Below are positions 17,211 through 27,307 of a stretch of 56,242 bases of DNA, piece by piece; the stretch's first letter is position 1, and the number at the start of each line of letters is the position of its first letter. The stretch comes from Sphingomonadales bacterium (GTDB lineage Bacteria > Pseudomonadota > Alphaproteobacteria > Sphingomonadales > Sphingomonadaceae), in assembly GCA_028868535.1 (NCBI GenBank), contig JAGWUH010000023.1:1-56242 (forward strand). The letters run 5' to 3'. Made by a program: the position numbers and the translations under genes. A model generated the notes under the pieces. The model was not told where the DNA came from and made no database searches. It was given only the letters and a program-made list of their open reading frames with translations.

Positions 17211-18445
17211 AGCTTGCGCTGGCAGACCGCCGCGCTGACCGCATCGGCCATCAGCGCGGTTGCGAACAGGGGCAGGATCATCGTGCGGTCCGCGGTCATT
17301 TCCATCATGATGATCACCGCCGTCATCGGCGCGCGCACCACGCCGGCGAAATAGCCGACCATGCCCAGCAGCACGACGGCGCCCGCCGGGTCCTGCGGGA
17401 ACGCCCGCGCCAGCACGTGCCCCAGCCCCGCGCCGACGGACAGCGAAGGTGCGAAAATTCCGCCGGGCGCGCCGCTCAGCGCCGTGGCCAGCGTGCTGAC
17501 GAACTTCGCCGGACCGAACGCCAGTGACGCCTGGTGCCCGGCCAGCAGCCCCCGCGTGGTCTCGTAGCCGGTACCCCAGGTCAGCCCGCCGCTGGCATCT
17601 CCGATCGCGGCGACGACCAGCCCGCAACCCGCGGCAAACCAAACCGGTCGCGCGCGCAACCACGCCGGCGCGCGACGCGGCGATTGCGACATCGCGATCA
17701 GGATGCGGGCAAATCCGCCGCCCAGCACCCCGCCGGCGATGCCCGCGGCAGGCGCGATCACCAGCATCGCGGGAAGTGACAACGCCCCTCCGACCATGCC
17801 GAAGTAGACATAGTCCCCGGACAGGCCGAGGCTGACGAGGCCGGCGATCATCACGGTTGCCATCACCAGCACCGCCACCCGCTGCTCGAACGCGGCGGCC
17901 AGCTCCTCGATCGCGAAGGCGACGCCGGCCAGCGGCGTGTTGAACGCGGCGGCGACACCGGCGGCCCCGCCGGCAATGATGATCCCGGCCGAAACCGGCA
18001 CCCGCAGCAAGCGGTGCACGGCCACCATGATCGCCGCGCTGATCTGCACGGTCGGCCCTTCGCGCCCGACCGATCCACCGGCCAGCAGCATGGCGATCGT
18101 TCCTCCCAGCTTCGCCGCGGCCGTCCGCATCGAAAGCAGCGGGCCGCGCGCCTGCCGCTCGGCGTTGTGGCCTGCGGCCATCACCTGGGGAATGCCCGAT
18201 CCGCGCGCCTCGGGGGCAAAACGCCGCGTCAGCGCGACCACCACCGCGAACATCCCGGGGGTCAGCAGGTACGGCGCCCACGGATGAAGCGCGACAAGCT
18301 GCAGGAACCGGGCCTGCGCCACTTCTCCCATCCGCGCAAAGACGATCGCCGCGACCCCCAGCGCGATGGCGCCCGCGAACGCGGCAAGGCGCGTGCGGAC
18401 CGCGGCGACATGCTCGCGCGCGACGAAACGGTCAAAAGGGGGCAT
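17153..18445 (-). CDS. ClC-type chloride/proton antiporter
   Basis: A 430-residue ClC family protein with about ten membrane segments. It keeps the anion-path motifs GSGIP (82-86), GREGP (127-131, including the gating Glu129) and PLAGVAFAIEEL, whose Glu corresponds to the internal proton-path glutamate of E. coli ClcA. Both glutamates being present argues for H+/Cl- exchange rather than a channel. No CBS domains are present. The 3' end overlaps the acyltransferase gene by 58 bp on the opposite strand. Confidence 0.88.
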   Translation of the reverse strand: MPPFDRFVAREHVAAVRTRLAAFAGAIALGVAAIVFARMGEVAQARFLQLVALHPWAPYLLTPGMFAVVVALTRRFAPEARGSGIPQVMAAGHNAERQARGPLLSMRTAAAKLGGTIAMLLAGGSVGREGPTVQISAAIMVAVHRLLRVPVSAGIIIAGGAAGVAAAFNTPLAGVAFAIEELAAAFEQRVAVLVMATVMIAGLVSLGLSGDYVYFGMVGGALSLPAMLVIAPAAGIAGGVLGGGFARILIAMSQSPRRAPAWLRARPVWFAAGCGLVVAAIGDASGGLTWGTGYETTRGLLAGHQASLAFGPAKFVSTLATALSGAPGGIFAPSLSVGAGLGHVLARAFPQDPAGAVVLLGMVGYFAGVVRAPMTAVIIMMEMTADRTMILPLFATALMADAVSAAVCQRKLYHALSAGFRATDTRDAGG

Positions 18446-18521
18446 CGCCGGCTTCTAGACCGCGCCGGACGCGCGCGTACAGCCCCAATCGGCGCCGCTG
18501 CCTCCCGGCGCCATGCGCGCG

Positions 18522-21500
18522 TCAGGCCGCCTTCCGGCCTTTCCGCGCGATCTGCGCGAGCCCCTTGGTCAGCTGCAACAGCCCGTTGAGCCGCGCCTTG
18601 GGATCGCCCCAGCTGCGCGTCACCACCAGCTTGTTGTCAGGCCGCAGCCGCACCGTCCCTTCCAGCCGCTGCGCATAGGCGATCAGCCCGGCCGGATCGG
18701 GGAACGAATCCTCGAAGAACGAGACCAGCGTGCCCTTCGCGCCGACGTCGATCTTGGCGATGTTCGCCGCGATCGCCTGCCGCTTGACCTGGATCAGCGC
18801 GATCAGGTTGCTGGTCGGCTGGGGGAGGGGGCCGAAACGGTCGATCATCTCGGCGGCCATGCTCTCGACCTCGGCCTGCTCCTTGGCGTCGTTGAGGCGG
18901 CGATAGAGCGCCATCCGCACCGCGAGATCGGGGACGTAGTCCTCGGGGATCAGGATCGGCGCATCGACGGTGATCTGCGGGGAAAGGCCGGTGCTCTCGC
19001 GCTCCAGCCCCATGTCGCCGGCCTTGGCGGCGAGGATCGCATCCTCGAGCATCGACTGGTACAGTTCGAAGCCGACCTCGCGGATATGCCCCGATTGCTC
19101 GTCGCCGAGCAGGTTCCCGGCGCCGCGAATGTCGAGGTCGTGGCTGGCAAGCTGGAACCCCGCGCCGAGGCTGTCGAGATCGCCGAGCACCTTCAGCCGC
19201 TTCTCGGCCACTTCGGACAGTTGCCGGTCCGCCGGCGTCGTCAGGTAGGCATAGGCGCGCAGCTTCGATCGCCCGACCCGCCCGCGCAACTGGTAGAGCT
19301 GCGCCAGCCCGAAGCGGTCGGCGCGGTGGATGATGATGGTGTTGGCGCTCGGGATATCCAGCCCGCTCTCGACGATCGTGGTGGACAGCAGCACGTCGTA
19401 CTTGCGCTCGTAGAACGCGCTCATCCGCTCCTCGACCTCGGCCGCGCCCATCTGGCCGTGCGCCGAGACCGCCTTCACCTCGGGCACGTGGTCGTGCAGC
19501 CACTGTTCCAGCTCGGGCATGTCGGCGATGCGCGGCACGACGATGAAGCTCTGTCCGCCGCGGTGATGCTCGCGCAGCAGCGCCTCGCGCATCACCATGT
19601 CGTCCCATTCCATCACGTAGGTGCGCACCGCCAGCCGGTCGACCGGCGGGGTCTGGATCGTCGACAGCTCGCGCAGCCCGCTCATCGCCATCTGCAGCGT
19701 GCGCGGGATCGGCGTCGCGGTCAGCGTCAGCACGTGGACATCGGTGCGCAGCTGCTTGAGCCGCTCCTTGTGGTTGACCCCGAAACGCTGCTCCTCGTCG
19801 ACGATCACCAGCCCCAGCCGCTTGAACTTCACGTTCTTCGACAGGATCGCATGCGTGCCGATCACCACGTCGATCGTGCCTTCGGCTAACCCCTCGCGCG
19901 TGGCTGCCGCCTCCTTGTCCGGCACCAGCCGCGACAGCCGCCCCACGTTCAGCGGAAACCCGGAGAACCGCTCGGCAAAGCCGCTGTAATGCTGTCGCGC
20001 CAGCAGCGTCGTCGGCGCCACCACCGCGACCTGCTGCCCGGCCATCGCCGCGACGAATGCTGCGCGCAAGGCCACCTCGGTCTTGCCGAAGCCGACATCC
20101 CCGCAGACCAGCCGGTCCATCGGCTTGCCCTCGGCCATGTCGCCCAGCACGTCCTCGATCGCCGCGTCCTGGTCGTCGGTCTCGTTCCACGGAAAGCGGT
20201 CGACGAACGGGCCGAAGCTCGCCTCGTCGGGCAGCAGCACCGGCGCCTGCCGCAGCGCGCGCTTCGCCGCGGTGCGCAGCAGTTCGTGCGCGATCTCGCG
20301 GATGCGCTCCTTGAGCCGCGCGCGCCGCTTCTGCCACGCCTCGCCCCCCAGCCGGTCGAGCGCGACGCCCTCCACCTCGCTGCCATAACGGCTCAGCACG
20401 TCGATGTTCTCGACCGGCACGTAGAGCTTGTCGCCGCCGTGGTAGCTCAGCATCACGCAGTCGTGCGCCGATTGCCCGACGGTGATCGACTGCAAGCCCT
20501 CGTAGCGGCCGATGCCGTGCTCCATGTGGACGACGAGATCGCCCGGCGTCAGCGCCGAAAGCTCGGCCAGGAACGCGTCGGCGCTCTTGCGCTTCTTCTT
20601 GCGCCGCACCAGCCGGTCGCCCAGCAGGTCCTGCTCGGTGACCAGTTCGATCGTGTCGCTGGAAAAGCCGGTCTCCAGCGGCAGCACCAGCGCCGCCGGG
20701 CCTTTCGCGGCCAGCCCCAGCGCCTCCTGCCAGGAATCGGCCAGCAACGGTGCCGGGCCCTGCGCCTCGCCGAGGATCGAGGTGATCCGCGCCCGCGATC
20801 CCTGCGAATAGGCCGCCAGGATCGCCTTCTTCCCGCTCCGTGCCACCGCGTGCAGGTGCTTCGCTGCCGCCTCGTAGACGTTGTCGCCGCGGGCCCGCTC
20901 GGGGGTGAAGTCGCGCGCGTTGCCGAAGCCGAAGTCCAGCACGTTGGCGCTCTCGGGCTGCGCGAACGGATCGGCCTTGTGGATCGGCCACTCCGCCAGC
21001 CGTGCGTCGATCTCGCCGCGCGCCAGGTACAGCGCCTCGGCCGCCAGCGGGCGGTACGATCCCGCATTCTTCCCCGAAGTCTCGGTGCGCGACTTGAAGT
21101 AGTCGGCGATGTCGCCGAGCCGCTCCTCGGCGGCGCCCAGCGCGCCGCTGTCGATGACGATCAGGTCGCCTTTGCCGAGGTGGTCGAACAGCGTCGCCAG
21201 CTTGTCCTCGAACAGCGGCAGCCAGTGCTCCATCCCGGCCAGCCGCCGCCCGTCGCTCACCGCCTGGTACAGTGGATCGCCGGTGGCATTGGCGCCGAAC
21301 TGTTCGCGATAGCGGCTGCGGAAGCGCTTGACGGTGTCGTCGTCGAGCAGCGCCTCGCTCGCGGGCAGCAGCAGGTGCTCGGCCACCTCGCCGGTCGATC
21401 GCTGCGTGCCGGTGTCGAACAGCCGCAGCGTCTCCAGTTCGTCGCCGAAGAAGTCGAGCCGGAGCCCGGCCTCGAGCCCGGACGGGTAGATGTCGAAGAT

Positions 21501-22019
21501 CGATCCGCGCACCGCGAACTCGCCGGCATCGGCAACGGTATCGGTGCGGGTGTAGCCCTGCCGCTGCAACAGCGCGATCAGGCTCTCGCGGCCGATCTCG
21601 ATCCCCGGCTTCAGCAGCCGCACCGATTCGCGGATGCGGAACGGCGTCAGCACCCGCTGCAGCGCCGCGTTCACCGTCGTCACCAGCAGTTGCGGCCCCG
21701 CCGGCGTCGCCTGCAGCCGGTGCAGCGCCGCCAGCCGCCGCGCCGAAACCGACAACGCCGGGCTGGCGCGGTCATAAGGCAGGCAGTCCCAGGCCGGAAA
21801 CTCGATCACCTCCAGCTCGGGCGCGAAGAAGTGCGCGGCATCGGCCACGGCGCGCATCGCCGCGTCGTCCGGCGCGATCAGCACCGCGCGCGACCCGCCC
21901 TTGCCGGAACCGGCCACCGCCCGCGCGAGGTCGGCCATCACCAGCGGCTGGCTGCCACGCGCCACCGAAGCCAGGGTCAGCGGTGACGTGGCGGCAAGAA
22001 TACGCTTCAGATCGGGCAT
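18522..22019 (-). CDS. mfd: Transcription-repair coupling factor Mfd
   Basis: A full-length 1165-residue Mfd. The N-terminal UvrB-like part is followed by the RNA-polymerase interaction segment (PGDLVVHMEHGIGRYEGL). The RecG-like helicase part has Walker A GDVGFGKTEVA, DEEQRFGV and TATPIPRTL. The C-terminal TRCF part runs from about 1020. Mfd removes RNA polymerase stalled at lesions and recruits UvrA. It lies 122 bp downstream of hemA on the same strand, separated by a long hairpin, so it is probably transcribed separately. Confidence 0.97.
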   Translation of the reverse strand: MPDLKRILAATSPLTLASVARGSQPLVMADLARAVAGSGKGGSRAVLIAPDDAAMRAVADAAHFFAPELEVIEFPAWDCLPYDRASPALSVSARRLAALHRLQATPAGPQLLVTTVNAALQRVLTPFRIRESVRLLKPGIEIGRESLIALLQRQGYTRTDTVADAGEFAVRGSIFDIYPSGLEAGLRLDFFGDELETLRLFDTGTQRSTGEVAEHLLLPASEALLDDDTVKRFRSRYREQFGANATGDPLYQAVSDGRRLAGMEHWLPLFEDKLATLFDHLGKGDLIVIDSGALGAAEERLGDIADYFKSRTETSGKNAGSYRPLAAEALYLARGEIDARLAEWPIHKADPFAQPESANVLDFGFGNARDFTPERARGDNVYEAAAKHLHAVARSGKKAILAAYSQGSRARITSILGEAQGPAPLLADSWQEALGLAAKGPAALVLPLETGFSSDTIELVTEQDLLGDRLVRRKKKRKSADAFLAELSALTPGDLVVHMEHGIGRYEGLQSITVGQSAHDCVMLSYHGGDKLYVPVENIDVLSRYGSEVEGVALDRLGGEAWQKRRARLKERIREIAHELLRTAAKRALRQAPVLLPDEASFGPFVDRFPWNETDDQDAAIEDVLGDMAEGKPMDRLVCGDVGFGKTEVALRAAFVAAMAGQQVAVVAPTTLLARQHYSGFAERFSGFPLNVGRLSRLVPDKEAAATREGLAEGTIDVVIGTHAILSKNVKFKRLGLVIVDEEQRFGVNHKERLKQLRTDVHVLTLTATPIPRTLQMAMSGLRELSTIQTPPVDRLAVRTYVMEWDDMVMREALLREHHRGGQSFIVVPRIADMPELEQWLHDHVPEVKAVSAHGQMGAAEVEERMSAFYERKYDVLLSTTIVESGLDIPSANTIIIHRADRFGLAQLYQLRGRVGRSKLRAYAYLTTPADRQLSEVAEKRLKVLGDLDSLGAGFQLASHDLDIRGAGNLLGDEQSGHIREVGFELYQSMLEDAILAAKAGDMGLERESTGLSPQITVDAPILIPEDYVPDLAVRMALYRRLNDAKEQAEVESMAAEMIDRFGPLPQPTSNLIALIQVKRQAIAANIAKIDVGAKGTLVSFFEDSFPDPAGLIAYAQRLEGTVRLRPDNKLVVTRSWGDPKARLNGLLQLTKGLAQIARKGRKAA

Positions 22020-22056
22020 GAGACGCTATCGGTCCGAACGAGAGTTGGTTCCAAGC

Positions 22057-22097
22057 GCGATTGCCCGCCACGCCGAAAAGGCGGGGCGGGCAATCGC
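22057..22097 (-). terminator. Long perfect hairpin between hemA and mfd
   Basis: A 13-bp perfect stem, GCGATTGCCCGCC/GGCGGGCAATCGC, encloses an inner CGCC-GAAAA-GGCG stem. There is no T-run on either strand. It follows the hemA stop and probably acts as a terminator or a 3'-end-stabilising structure for hemA mRNA. Confidence 0.6.
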
Positions 22098-22141
22098 GAA
22101 CCCGTGCTGCTAGCGAAGCTTGTCCGGCGAGGGAAGGGGGC

Positions 22142-23377
22142 TCACGCCGCCTTGCGGAGTTCCAGCTCGAGCCGGTCCCAGATCTCGACCAGCGCCTTGG
22201 TCAGGTCGGTCATCATCGCCTCGGTATGCGCCGGACCGGGGGTGAAGCGCAGGCGCTCGGTCCCGCGCGGCACCGTCGGGAAGTTGATCGGCTGCACGTA
22301 GACGCCATATTCGGCGAGCAGGATGTCGCTGATCTTCTTGGCCCGCACCGGATCGCCCACCATCAGCGGCACGATGTGCGTGGTCGAGTTCATCACCGGC
22401 AGCCCGGCATCGGCGAACGACTTCTTGAGGAACGCCGCCGCCGCCTGCTGCCCGTCGCGCTCGACGCTCGACGCCTTCAGGTGCCGCACCGAAGCCAGCA
22501 CCCCCGCCGTCAGCACCGGCGACAGCGAGGTGGTGAAGATGAAGCCCGGCGCATAGCTGCGGATCACGTCGATGATCTTGCTGTCCGCCGCGATATAGCC
22601 GCCCATCACCCCGAACGCCTTGCCCAGCGTGCCTTCGATGATGGTGATGCGGTGCGCCGCCTCGTCGCGGTCGGTGATGCCGCCGCCGCGCGGGCCGTAC
22701 ATGCCCACGGCATGGACCTCGTCGATGTAGGTCAGCGCGTTGTACTTGTCCGCCAGGTCGCAGATCGCGTGGATCGGGGCGATGTCGCCGTCCATCGAAT
22801 AGACGCTCTCGAACGCGATCAGCTTGGGCAGCTCGGGATCGGTCTCGGCCAGCAGTTGTTCGAGATGCTCGACATCGTTGTGGCGGAACACCTTCTTCTC
22901 GGCGCCCGAATTGCGGATGCCGGCGATCATGCTGGCGTGGTTGAGCTCGTCGGAGAAGATCACGCAGCCGGGCAGGATCTTCGCCAGCGTCGAAAGCGTC
23001 GCCTCGTTCGAGACATAGCCGCTGGTGAACAGCAGCGCGCCCTGCTTGCCGTGCAGGTCGGCCAGCTCGTTCTCGAGGTCGACGTGGTAATGGGTGTTGC
23101 CGCCGATGTTGCGGGTGCCGCCCGAACCGGCGCCGACGTCGTGGAGCGCTTCCTCCATCGCCGCGATCACCTTCGGGTGCTGGCCCATCGCGAGGTAGTC
23201 GTTCGAGCACCACACCGTGATCGGCTTCGGCCCGTTGTGGCCGGCAAAGCAGCGGGCGTTCGGATAGGCGCCGCGGTTGCGCAGGATGTCGATGAACACG
23301 CGGTAGCGGCCTTCGGTATGAAGTCGCTCGATCGCCGCGTCGAAAATGTGTTCGTAGTTCACGACAGCCTTGCCCAT
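22142..23377 (-). CDS. hemA: 5-aminolevulinate synthase
   Basis: An ALAS of 411 residues from the ATG at 23377, which begins [19 protein letters not shown] and fits the family's usual N-terminus. Upstream ATGs at 23416 and 23476 would add an atypical extension. Landmarks are [31 protein letters not shown] and the PLP lysine K253 in EGTLGKAFG. It condenses glycine with succinyl-CoA (the Shemin pathway, typical of alphaproteobacteria) to make 5-aminolevulinate for haem. murI lies upstream on the same strand. Confidence 0.96.
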   Translation of the reverse strand: MGKAVVNYEHIFDAAIERLHTEGRYRVFIDILRNRGAYPNARCFAGHNGPKPITVWCSNDYLAMGQHPKVIAAMEEALHDVGAGSGGTRNIGGNTHYHVDLENELADLHGKQGALLFTSGYVSNEATLSTLAKILPGCVIFSDELNHASMIAGIRNSGAEKKVFRHNDVEHLEQLLAETDPELPKLIAFESVYSMDGDIAPIHAICDLADKYNALTYIDEVHAVGMYGPRGGGITDRDEAAHRITIIEGTLGKAFGVMGGYIAADSKIIDVIRSYAPGFIFTTSLSPVLTAGVLASVRHLKASSVERDGQQAAAAFLKKSFADAGLPVMNSTTHIVPLMVGDPVRAKKISDILLAEYGVYVQPINFPTVPRGTERLRFTPGPAHTEAMMTDLTKALVEIWDRLELELRKAA

Positions 23378-23501
23378 CCTGCCTGCGCCTGACCCTCGGC
23401 GCGATCGGGTTGCCATATAGTTACCATGCGGAAAAATGACCAGCATCAAGAATCGCGTCAAACCGGGCGATTGCACGATCGGGCTGAGACGGAGTCACTG
23501 C

Positions 23502-24335
23502 TCAGAACGCCTCGATCGCCTCGAGCCCGTGTGCCGCCAGCGCCGGCGCCAGTGCCCGGGCCGCCTCCAGCCCCCCGGTGAAGACCGCGCGATCGGGCCC
23601 GGTCCGGGCGAAAGCCTGTCCCTCGGTCAGGTGGGCGATGCGCCGCGCGATCCCCTGCGCCCCGTCGATGAACCGCACCCCGGGTCCGAACGCGGCGGCC
23701 AGCTCCGCCGCCAGCAGCGGGAAATGCGTGCAGGCCAGCACCACGGTGTCAATGTCCTGCCCGTGCGGCTGTGCCCGCAGGCCGTCGACCGCGCGCGCGA
23801 TCGCCGCCGGATCGACCGGTTCGCCGCGCAACTTGGCTTCGGCCGCCGCGACCAGCCCGGGCGCAGCGCAGCGCAGCAGGTGCTTGCCGGCGGCGAACTC
23901 GTGCTCGAGCCGGTCGACATAGCCCTGGCGGATCGTCGCCTCGGTGCCGAGCAGGCCGATCACCCCGGTCCGCGTCATCGCCGCCGCCGGCTTGATCGCC
24001 GGCACGGTGCCGACGATCGGCACTTCCAGCACCTCGCGCACCATGCCCAGCGCGATGGTCGAGGCGGTGTTGCAGGCGATGCAGACGAGGCGCGGGTGCC
24101 AGCGCTCGGTCATGCGGCCCAGCAGCCCGGCGACGCGCGCCGCGACTTGCGCCTCGCTCTTGGTGCCATAGGGCAGCCCGGCGGTATCGGCGGCATAGAT
24201 CACCGGCGCCTGCGGCAGCACGTCGCGCAACGCGCGCAGCACCGTCAGCCCGCCGACGCCCGAATCGAACAGCAGCACCGGCGCGGCGGGATCGACGGGA
24301 CGGGCGGTGGTTGAGGACAAGCGCGTCGTTTCCAT
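23502..24335 (-). CDS. murI: Glutamate racemase
   Basis: A 277-residue glutamate racemase that makes D-glutamate for peptidoglycan. DSGVGGLTVL at the N-terminus, ACNTAS and ACTHFPLL carry the two catalytic Cys. Length is normal. The gene is divergent from plsY. The 111-bp gap between them contains a perfect 11-bp inverted repeat. An internal start a few codons in cannot be excluded, because the first about 20 residues are not conserved in the family. Confidence 0.95.
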   Translation of the reverse strand: METTRLSSTTARPVDPAAPVLLFDSGVGGLTVLRALRDVLPQAPVIYAADTAGLPYGTKSEAQVAARVAGLLGRMTERWHPRLVCIACNTASTIALGMVREVLEVPIVGTVPAIKPAAAMTRTGVIGLLGTEATIRQGYVDRLEHEFAAGKHLLRCAAPGLVAAAEAKLRGEPVDPAAIARAVDGLRAQPHGQDIDTVVLACTHFPLLAAELAAAFGPGVRFIDGAQGIARRIAHLTEGQAFARTGPDRAVFTGGLEAARALAPALAAHGLEAIEAF

Positions 24336-24378
24336 GCGGCAATGTCAGCGCCTTACGGGCTGGCGGCGGCCCAAGGCG

Positions 24379-24411
24379 AGCGCAAAAATCACACCGCCGC
24401 ATTTTTGCGCT
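24379..24411. promoter_or_regulatory. Perfect inverted repeat between murI and plsY
   Basis: The arms AGCGCAAAAAT (24379-24389) and ATTTTTGCGCT (24401-24411) are separated by 11 bp. Position between divergent genes, 36 bp from the plsY ATG, suggests an operator for both. A bidirectional terminator-like structure is the alternative. Confidence 0.5.
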
Positions 24412-24446
24412 TCCGCCGGGCCGCGATCCGGCGCTAAGACCCGGCA

Positions 24447-25058
24447 ATGGCGGATATTTTTCACCAGGAATGGTTCGGGCTCGTCGTCGGCTACCTGCTC
24501 GGCTCGATCCCGTTCGGCCTGCTGCTGACGCGGATCGGCGGCGCCGGGGACATCCGCGCGATCGGCTCGGGCAACATCGGCGCCACCAACGTGCTGCGCA
24601 CGGGTCGCAAGGGCCTGGCCGCAGCCACGCTGCTGCTCGATGCCGCCAAGGGCGCGGTGGCGGTGCTGGCGATGCAGCATTTCAACCCGCCGCTGCAGGG
24701 TCCGGTGCTGGCGGCGGCGCTCGGCGCGCTGCTCGGGCACTGCTTTCCGGTGTGGCTGCGCTTCCGCGGCGGCAAGGGCGTGGCGACGATGCTCGGCGTC
24801 ATGCTGGCGTTATGGTGGCCTTCAGGGCTGGTTTTCGCGGCTGTCTGGCTGGCAATGCTGGCGGTGACGCGGATCTCCTCCGCCGGCGGCATGGCCGGCG
24901 CGGTTTCGGCGCCGCTCACCGCCGCTTATGCCTTCGGCCCGGTGCGTCCGACCGCGGCGATCGCGCTGCTGGCTGCGCTGGTGGTGTTCCAGCACCGCGC
25001 CAACATCGGCCGCCTGCTGCGCGGCGAGGAACCGCGCGTCGGCAGCAAGGACCGGTGA
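24447..25058 (+). CDS. plsY: Glycerol-3-phosphate acyltransferase PlsY
   Basis: A 203-residue inner-membrane protein with about five membrane segments. It shows the three PlsY motifs: GSIPFG near the start, GSGNIGATNVLR, and the later GHCFPVWLRFRGGKGVATMLG. It transfers an acyl group from acyl phosphate to glycerol-3-phosphate, the first step of phospholipid synthesis. Its TGA overlaps the GTG start of dprA (GTGA), so the two genes are translationally coupled. Confidence 0.96.
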   Translation: MADIFHQEWFGLVVGYLLGSIPFGLLLTRIGGAGDIRAIGSGNIGATNVLRTGRKGLAAATLLLDAAKGAVAVLAMQHFNPPLQGPVLAAALGALLGHCFPVWLRFRGGKGVATMLGVMLALWWPSGLVFAAVWLAMLAVTRISSAGGMAGAVSAPLTAAYAFGPVRPTAAIALLAALVVFQHRANIGRLLRGEEPRVGSKDR

Positions 25059-26155
25059 ACCGGGCCGCCCCGGGCGATGCGGACCTGTTCGCGCGCCTGC
25101 GGCTGCTGCGCTCGGCCCGCGTCGGCCCGATCGCCTATCGCCAGTTGCTGCGTCGCTTCGGCAGCGCCGGCGCGGCGCTCGACGCGCTGCCCCACCTTGC
25201 CGGCCACGCCCCCGCGCCCGAAGCCCGCATCGAGGCGGAGCTGCGCACCGTCGCCCGCTTCGGCGGGTTCCACCTGTGCGAAGGTGATCCCCGCTATCCC
25301 GCGCTGCTCGGCCAGGTCGCGGGCGCACCGCCGATCCTCGTCGCGCGGGGCGATCCGGCGCTGGCGCAGCGCCGCCCGGTGGCGGTCGTCGGCGCCCGCA
25401 ACGCCTCGGCCGGCGCCTGCCGCCTTGCCCGCGACATGGCGCATGCGCTTGCCGCCGCCGGCCACGCCGTGGTTTCCGGCCTTGCCCGCGGGGTCGACGG
25501 CGCGGCCCATCGCGGCGCGCTGGCCGCCGCCGGCGCGGGAACGATCGCCGTCGTCGCCCACGGCCTCGATCGCGCCTACCCGGCGGAGCATGCCGCGTTG
25601 CAGGACCAGATCGCGCACGAGGGCCTGCTGCTCAGCGAGTATCCGCCGGGGACCGAACCGCTTGCCCGCCATTTTCCCGCGCGCAACCGGATCATCGCCG
25701 CGCTGGCGCTCGGCACCGTCGTGGCCGAGGCGGCGCTGCGCTCGGGCTCGCTGCTGACGGCACGGCTGGCGGGCGAATATGGCCGCGAGGTCATGGCCAT
25801 TCCCGGCTCCCCGCTCGATCCGCGCAGCCAGGGCTGCAACCGGCTGATCCGCGACGGCGCCACGCTGGTGCAGGACGCGTCCGAAGTGATCGAGGCGGTC
25901 ACCGGCTTCACCGGCACCCCCCGCGCCGACCTGTTCGCGGACGGGCCGGGCGATGCCCCGGTCGCGACGCCCGCGGAAATTCCGTCGGCGGCCGACATCG
26001 CCGCGTTGCTCGGCCACGCGCCGGTCGCCATCGACGAACTGGTCCGCGCCAGCGGCGCCGGTCCGCAGGCGGTCCAGCAGGTCCTCGTGGAACTCGAACT
26101 CGCCGGCCGCATCGACCGCCACGCCGGCGGCCGCGTCAGCCTCGCTTCGCGCTAG
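25055..26155 (+). CDS. dprA: DNA processing protein DprA
   Basis: A 366-residue DprA/Smf protein that starts at a GTG overlapping the plsY stop. An N-terminal SAM/HhH-like region (LRSARVGPIAYRQLL) is followed by the Rossmann core with VVGARNAS, SGLARGVDGAAHRGAL and FPARNRIIAAL. The C-terminus from about 300 is a winged-helix domain (IAALLGHAPVAIDELVRAS). DprA loads RecA on incoming single-stranded DNA during transformation. The stop codon shares the tetranucleotide CTAG with the stop of the convergent diguanylate cyclase gene. Confidence 0.95.
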   Translation: MNRAAPGDADLFARLRLLRSARVGPIAYRQLLRRFGSAGAALDALPHLAGHAPAPEARIEAELRTVARFGGFHLCEGDPRYPALLGQVAGAPPILVARGDPALAQRRPVAVVGARNASAGACRLARDMAHALAAAGHAVVSGLARGVDGAAHRGALAAAGAGTIAVVAHGLDRAYPAEHAALQDQIAHEGLLLSEYPPGTEPLARHFPARNRIIAALALGTVVAEAALRSGSLLTARLAGEYGREVMAIPGSPLDPRSQGCNRLIRDGATLVQDASEVIEAVTGFTGTPRADLFADGPGDAPVATPAEIPSAADIAALLGHAPVAIDELVRASGAGPQAVQQVLVELELAGRIDRHAGGRVSLASR

Positions 26156-27243
26156 GCGGCGATGACAACCTGGTTCCTGCCGCCGTCCTTGGCGAGGTAA
26201 AGCGCTTCGTCCGCGGCATGAAGCGCCGCGCGCGGCTCGTCATAGGCGAACACGTTGGCCACCCCCGCGGAAAAGGTGATGTAGCCGATCGGCTCGTCGG
26301 TGTGCCGGTTGACGAAGTGCCGCTGCCCGAACGTTTCCCGCGCGAAGTCGAGCTGCTGCTTCGCCTCCTCGGTGGTCAGCCCGCGGAACAGCAGCACGAA
26401 TTCCTCGCCGCCGTGGCGCGACACGTGGCAGCGGTCGTTGGAGATCTGCGCCAGCACCTCGCCGATCGCCTGGATCACGCGGTCACCGGTCTCGTGGCCG
26501 TGTTCGTCGTTGATGCGCTTGAACTTGTCGATGTCGCAGATCGCGATCGACAGCGTGTCCACCGCCGCCCGCGCCTCGCGATACTCGCGTTCGTAGACGG
26601 TCTCGAACGCGCGCCGGTTCGGCAGCCCGGTCAGGTGATCGATATCGGCGTCGCGCTGCGCCCGCGCCAGCTTCTTGCGCAGGCCGTCGGCCTCCTTGGC
26701 GGTGCGCTGCATCTCGGCTTCCATGGCCCGCGTGCGCTCGATCATCGCGTGCGTCAGCCGCGCCAGCTCGCCGATGTCCACCGCGCCCCCGCCGAGCCCG
26801 TCGATGCGGCTGGCATGGTCGCTCAACGCCGCGCCATATTCGCCTGTGGCGGTGCTGGCCTGCCGCGCGGTCTCGCCGAAGGTCGTCAGCGAGTGGTCGA
26901 GCATCGCCCGCAGTTCGTCGAGCGCGCTCTTGCTGTCGGCAAGGTCGGGATCGTCGGCAACGGTCGCGTCGAGCCATTCCTGCGTGATCGTCCCCGCCGA
27001 TTGCGCGACCGTCAGCTTGCGCGCCAGCCCGAGGCAGGTGCCCGAAAACGCGGCATGGGCGATCAGCAGGTTGCGCGGGGTGACGTCGAGGCCATTGCGC
27101 AGCAGGAACTCGCTGATCCGTTCCAGCAGGTCGCAGCGCGCCTCGTGCCCCGGCGCGACCGCGCCATGGCCGGCATCGCCGCCCCGCTCGACAACCGCCT
27201 GCTCGTCCTCGTCCTTGCGCGATCCAAACCCGAAAATGCGCAT
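26152..27243 (-). CDS. Diguanylate cyclase (GGDEF protein)
   Basis: A 363-residue protein with a non-transmembrane N-terminal half (about 1-170, helical, unrecognised) and a short coiled coil leading into a GGDEF domain. DHLTGLPNRRAFE opens the domain, CDIDKFKRINDEHGHETGD follows, and the active site is GGEEF near residue 277. The RxxD inhibitory site is absent: the positions are Asn and Cys. It should make cyclic di-GMP without product inhibition. It sits on the opposite strand between dprA and topA, genes usually adjacent in relatives. Confidence 0.9.
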   Translation of the reverse strand: MRIFGFGSRKDEDEQAVVERGGDAGHGAVAPGHEARCDLLERISEFLLRNGLDVTPRNLLIAHAAFSGTCLGLARKLTVAQSAGTITQEWLDATVADDPDLADSKSALDELRAMLDHSLTTFGETARQASTATGEYGAALSDHASRIDGLGGGAVDIGELARLTHAMIERTRAMEAEMQRTAKEADGLRKKLARAQRDADIDHLTGLPNRRAFETVYEREYREARAAVDTLSIAICDIDKFKRINDEHGHETGDRVIQAIGEVLAQISNDRCHVSRHGGEEFVLLFRGLTTEEAKQQLDFARETFGQRHFVNRHTDEPIGYITFSAGVANVFAYDEPRAALHAADEALYLAKDGGRNQVVIAA

Positions 27244-27307
27244 CTTTCGATCCCTGTTTCAAACCGCGCCCCGCATTCCCAGGTGGCGGGGACGACGCGG
27301 CGGCCGC

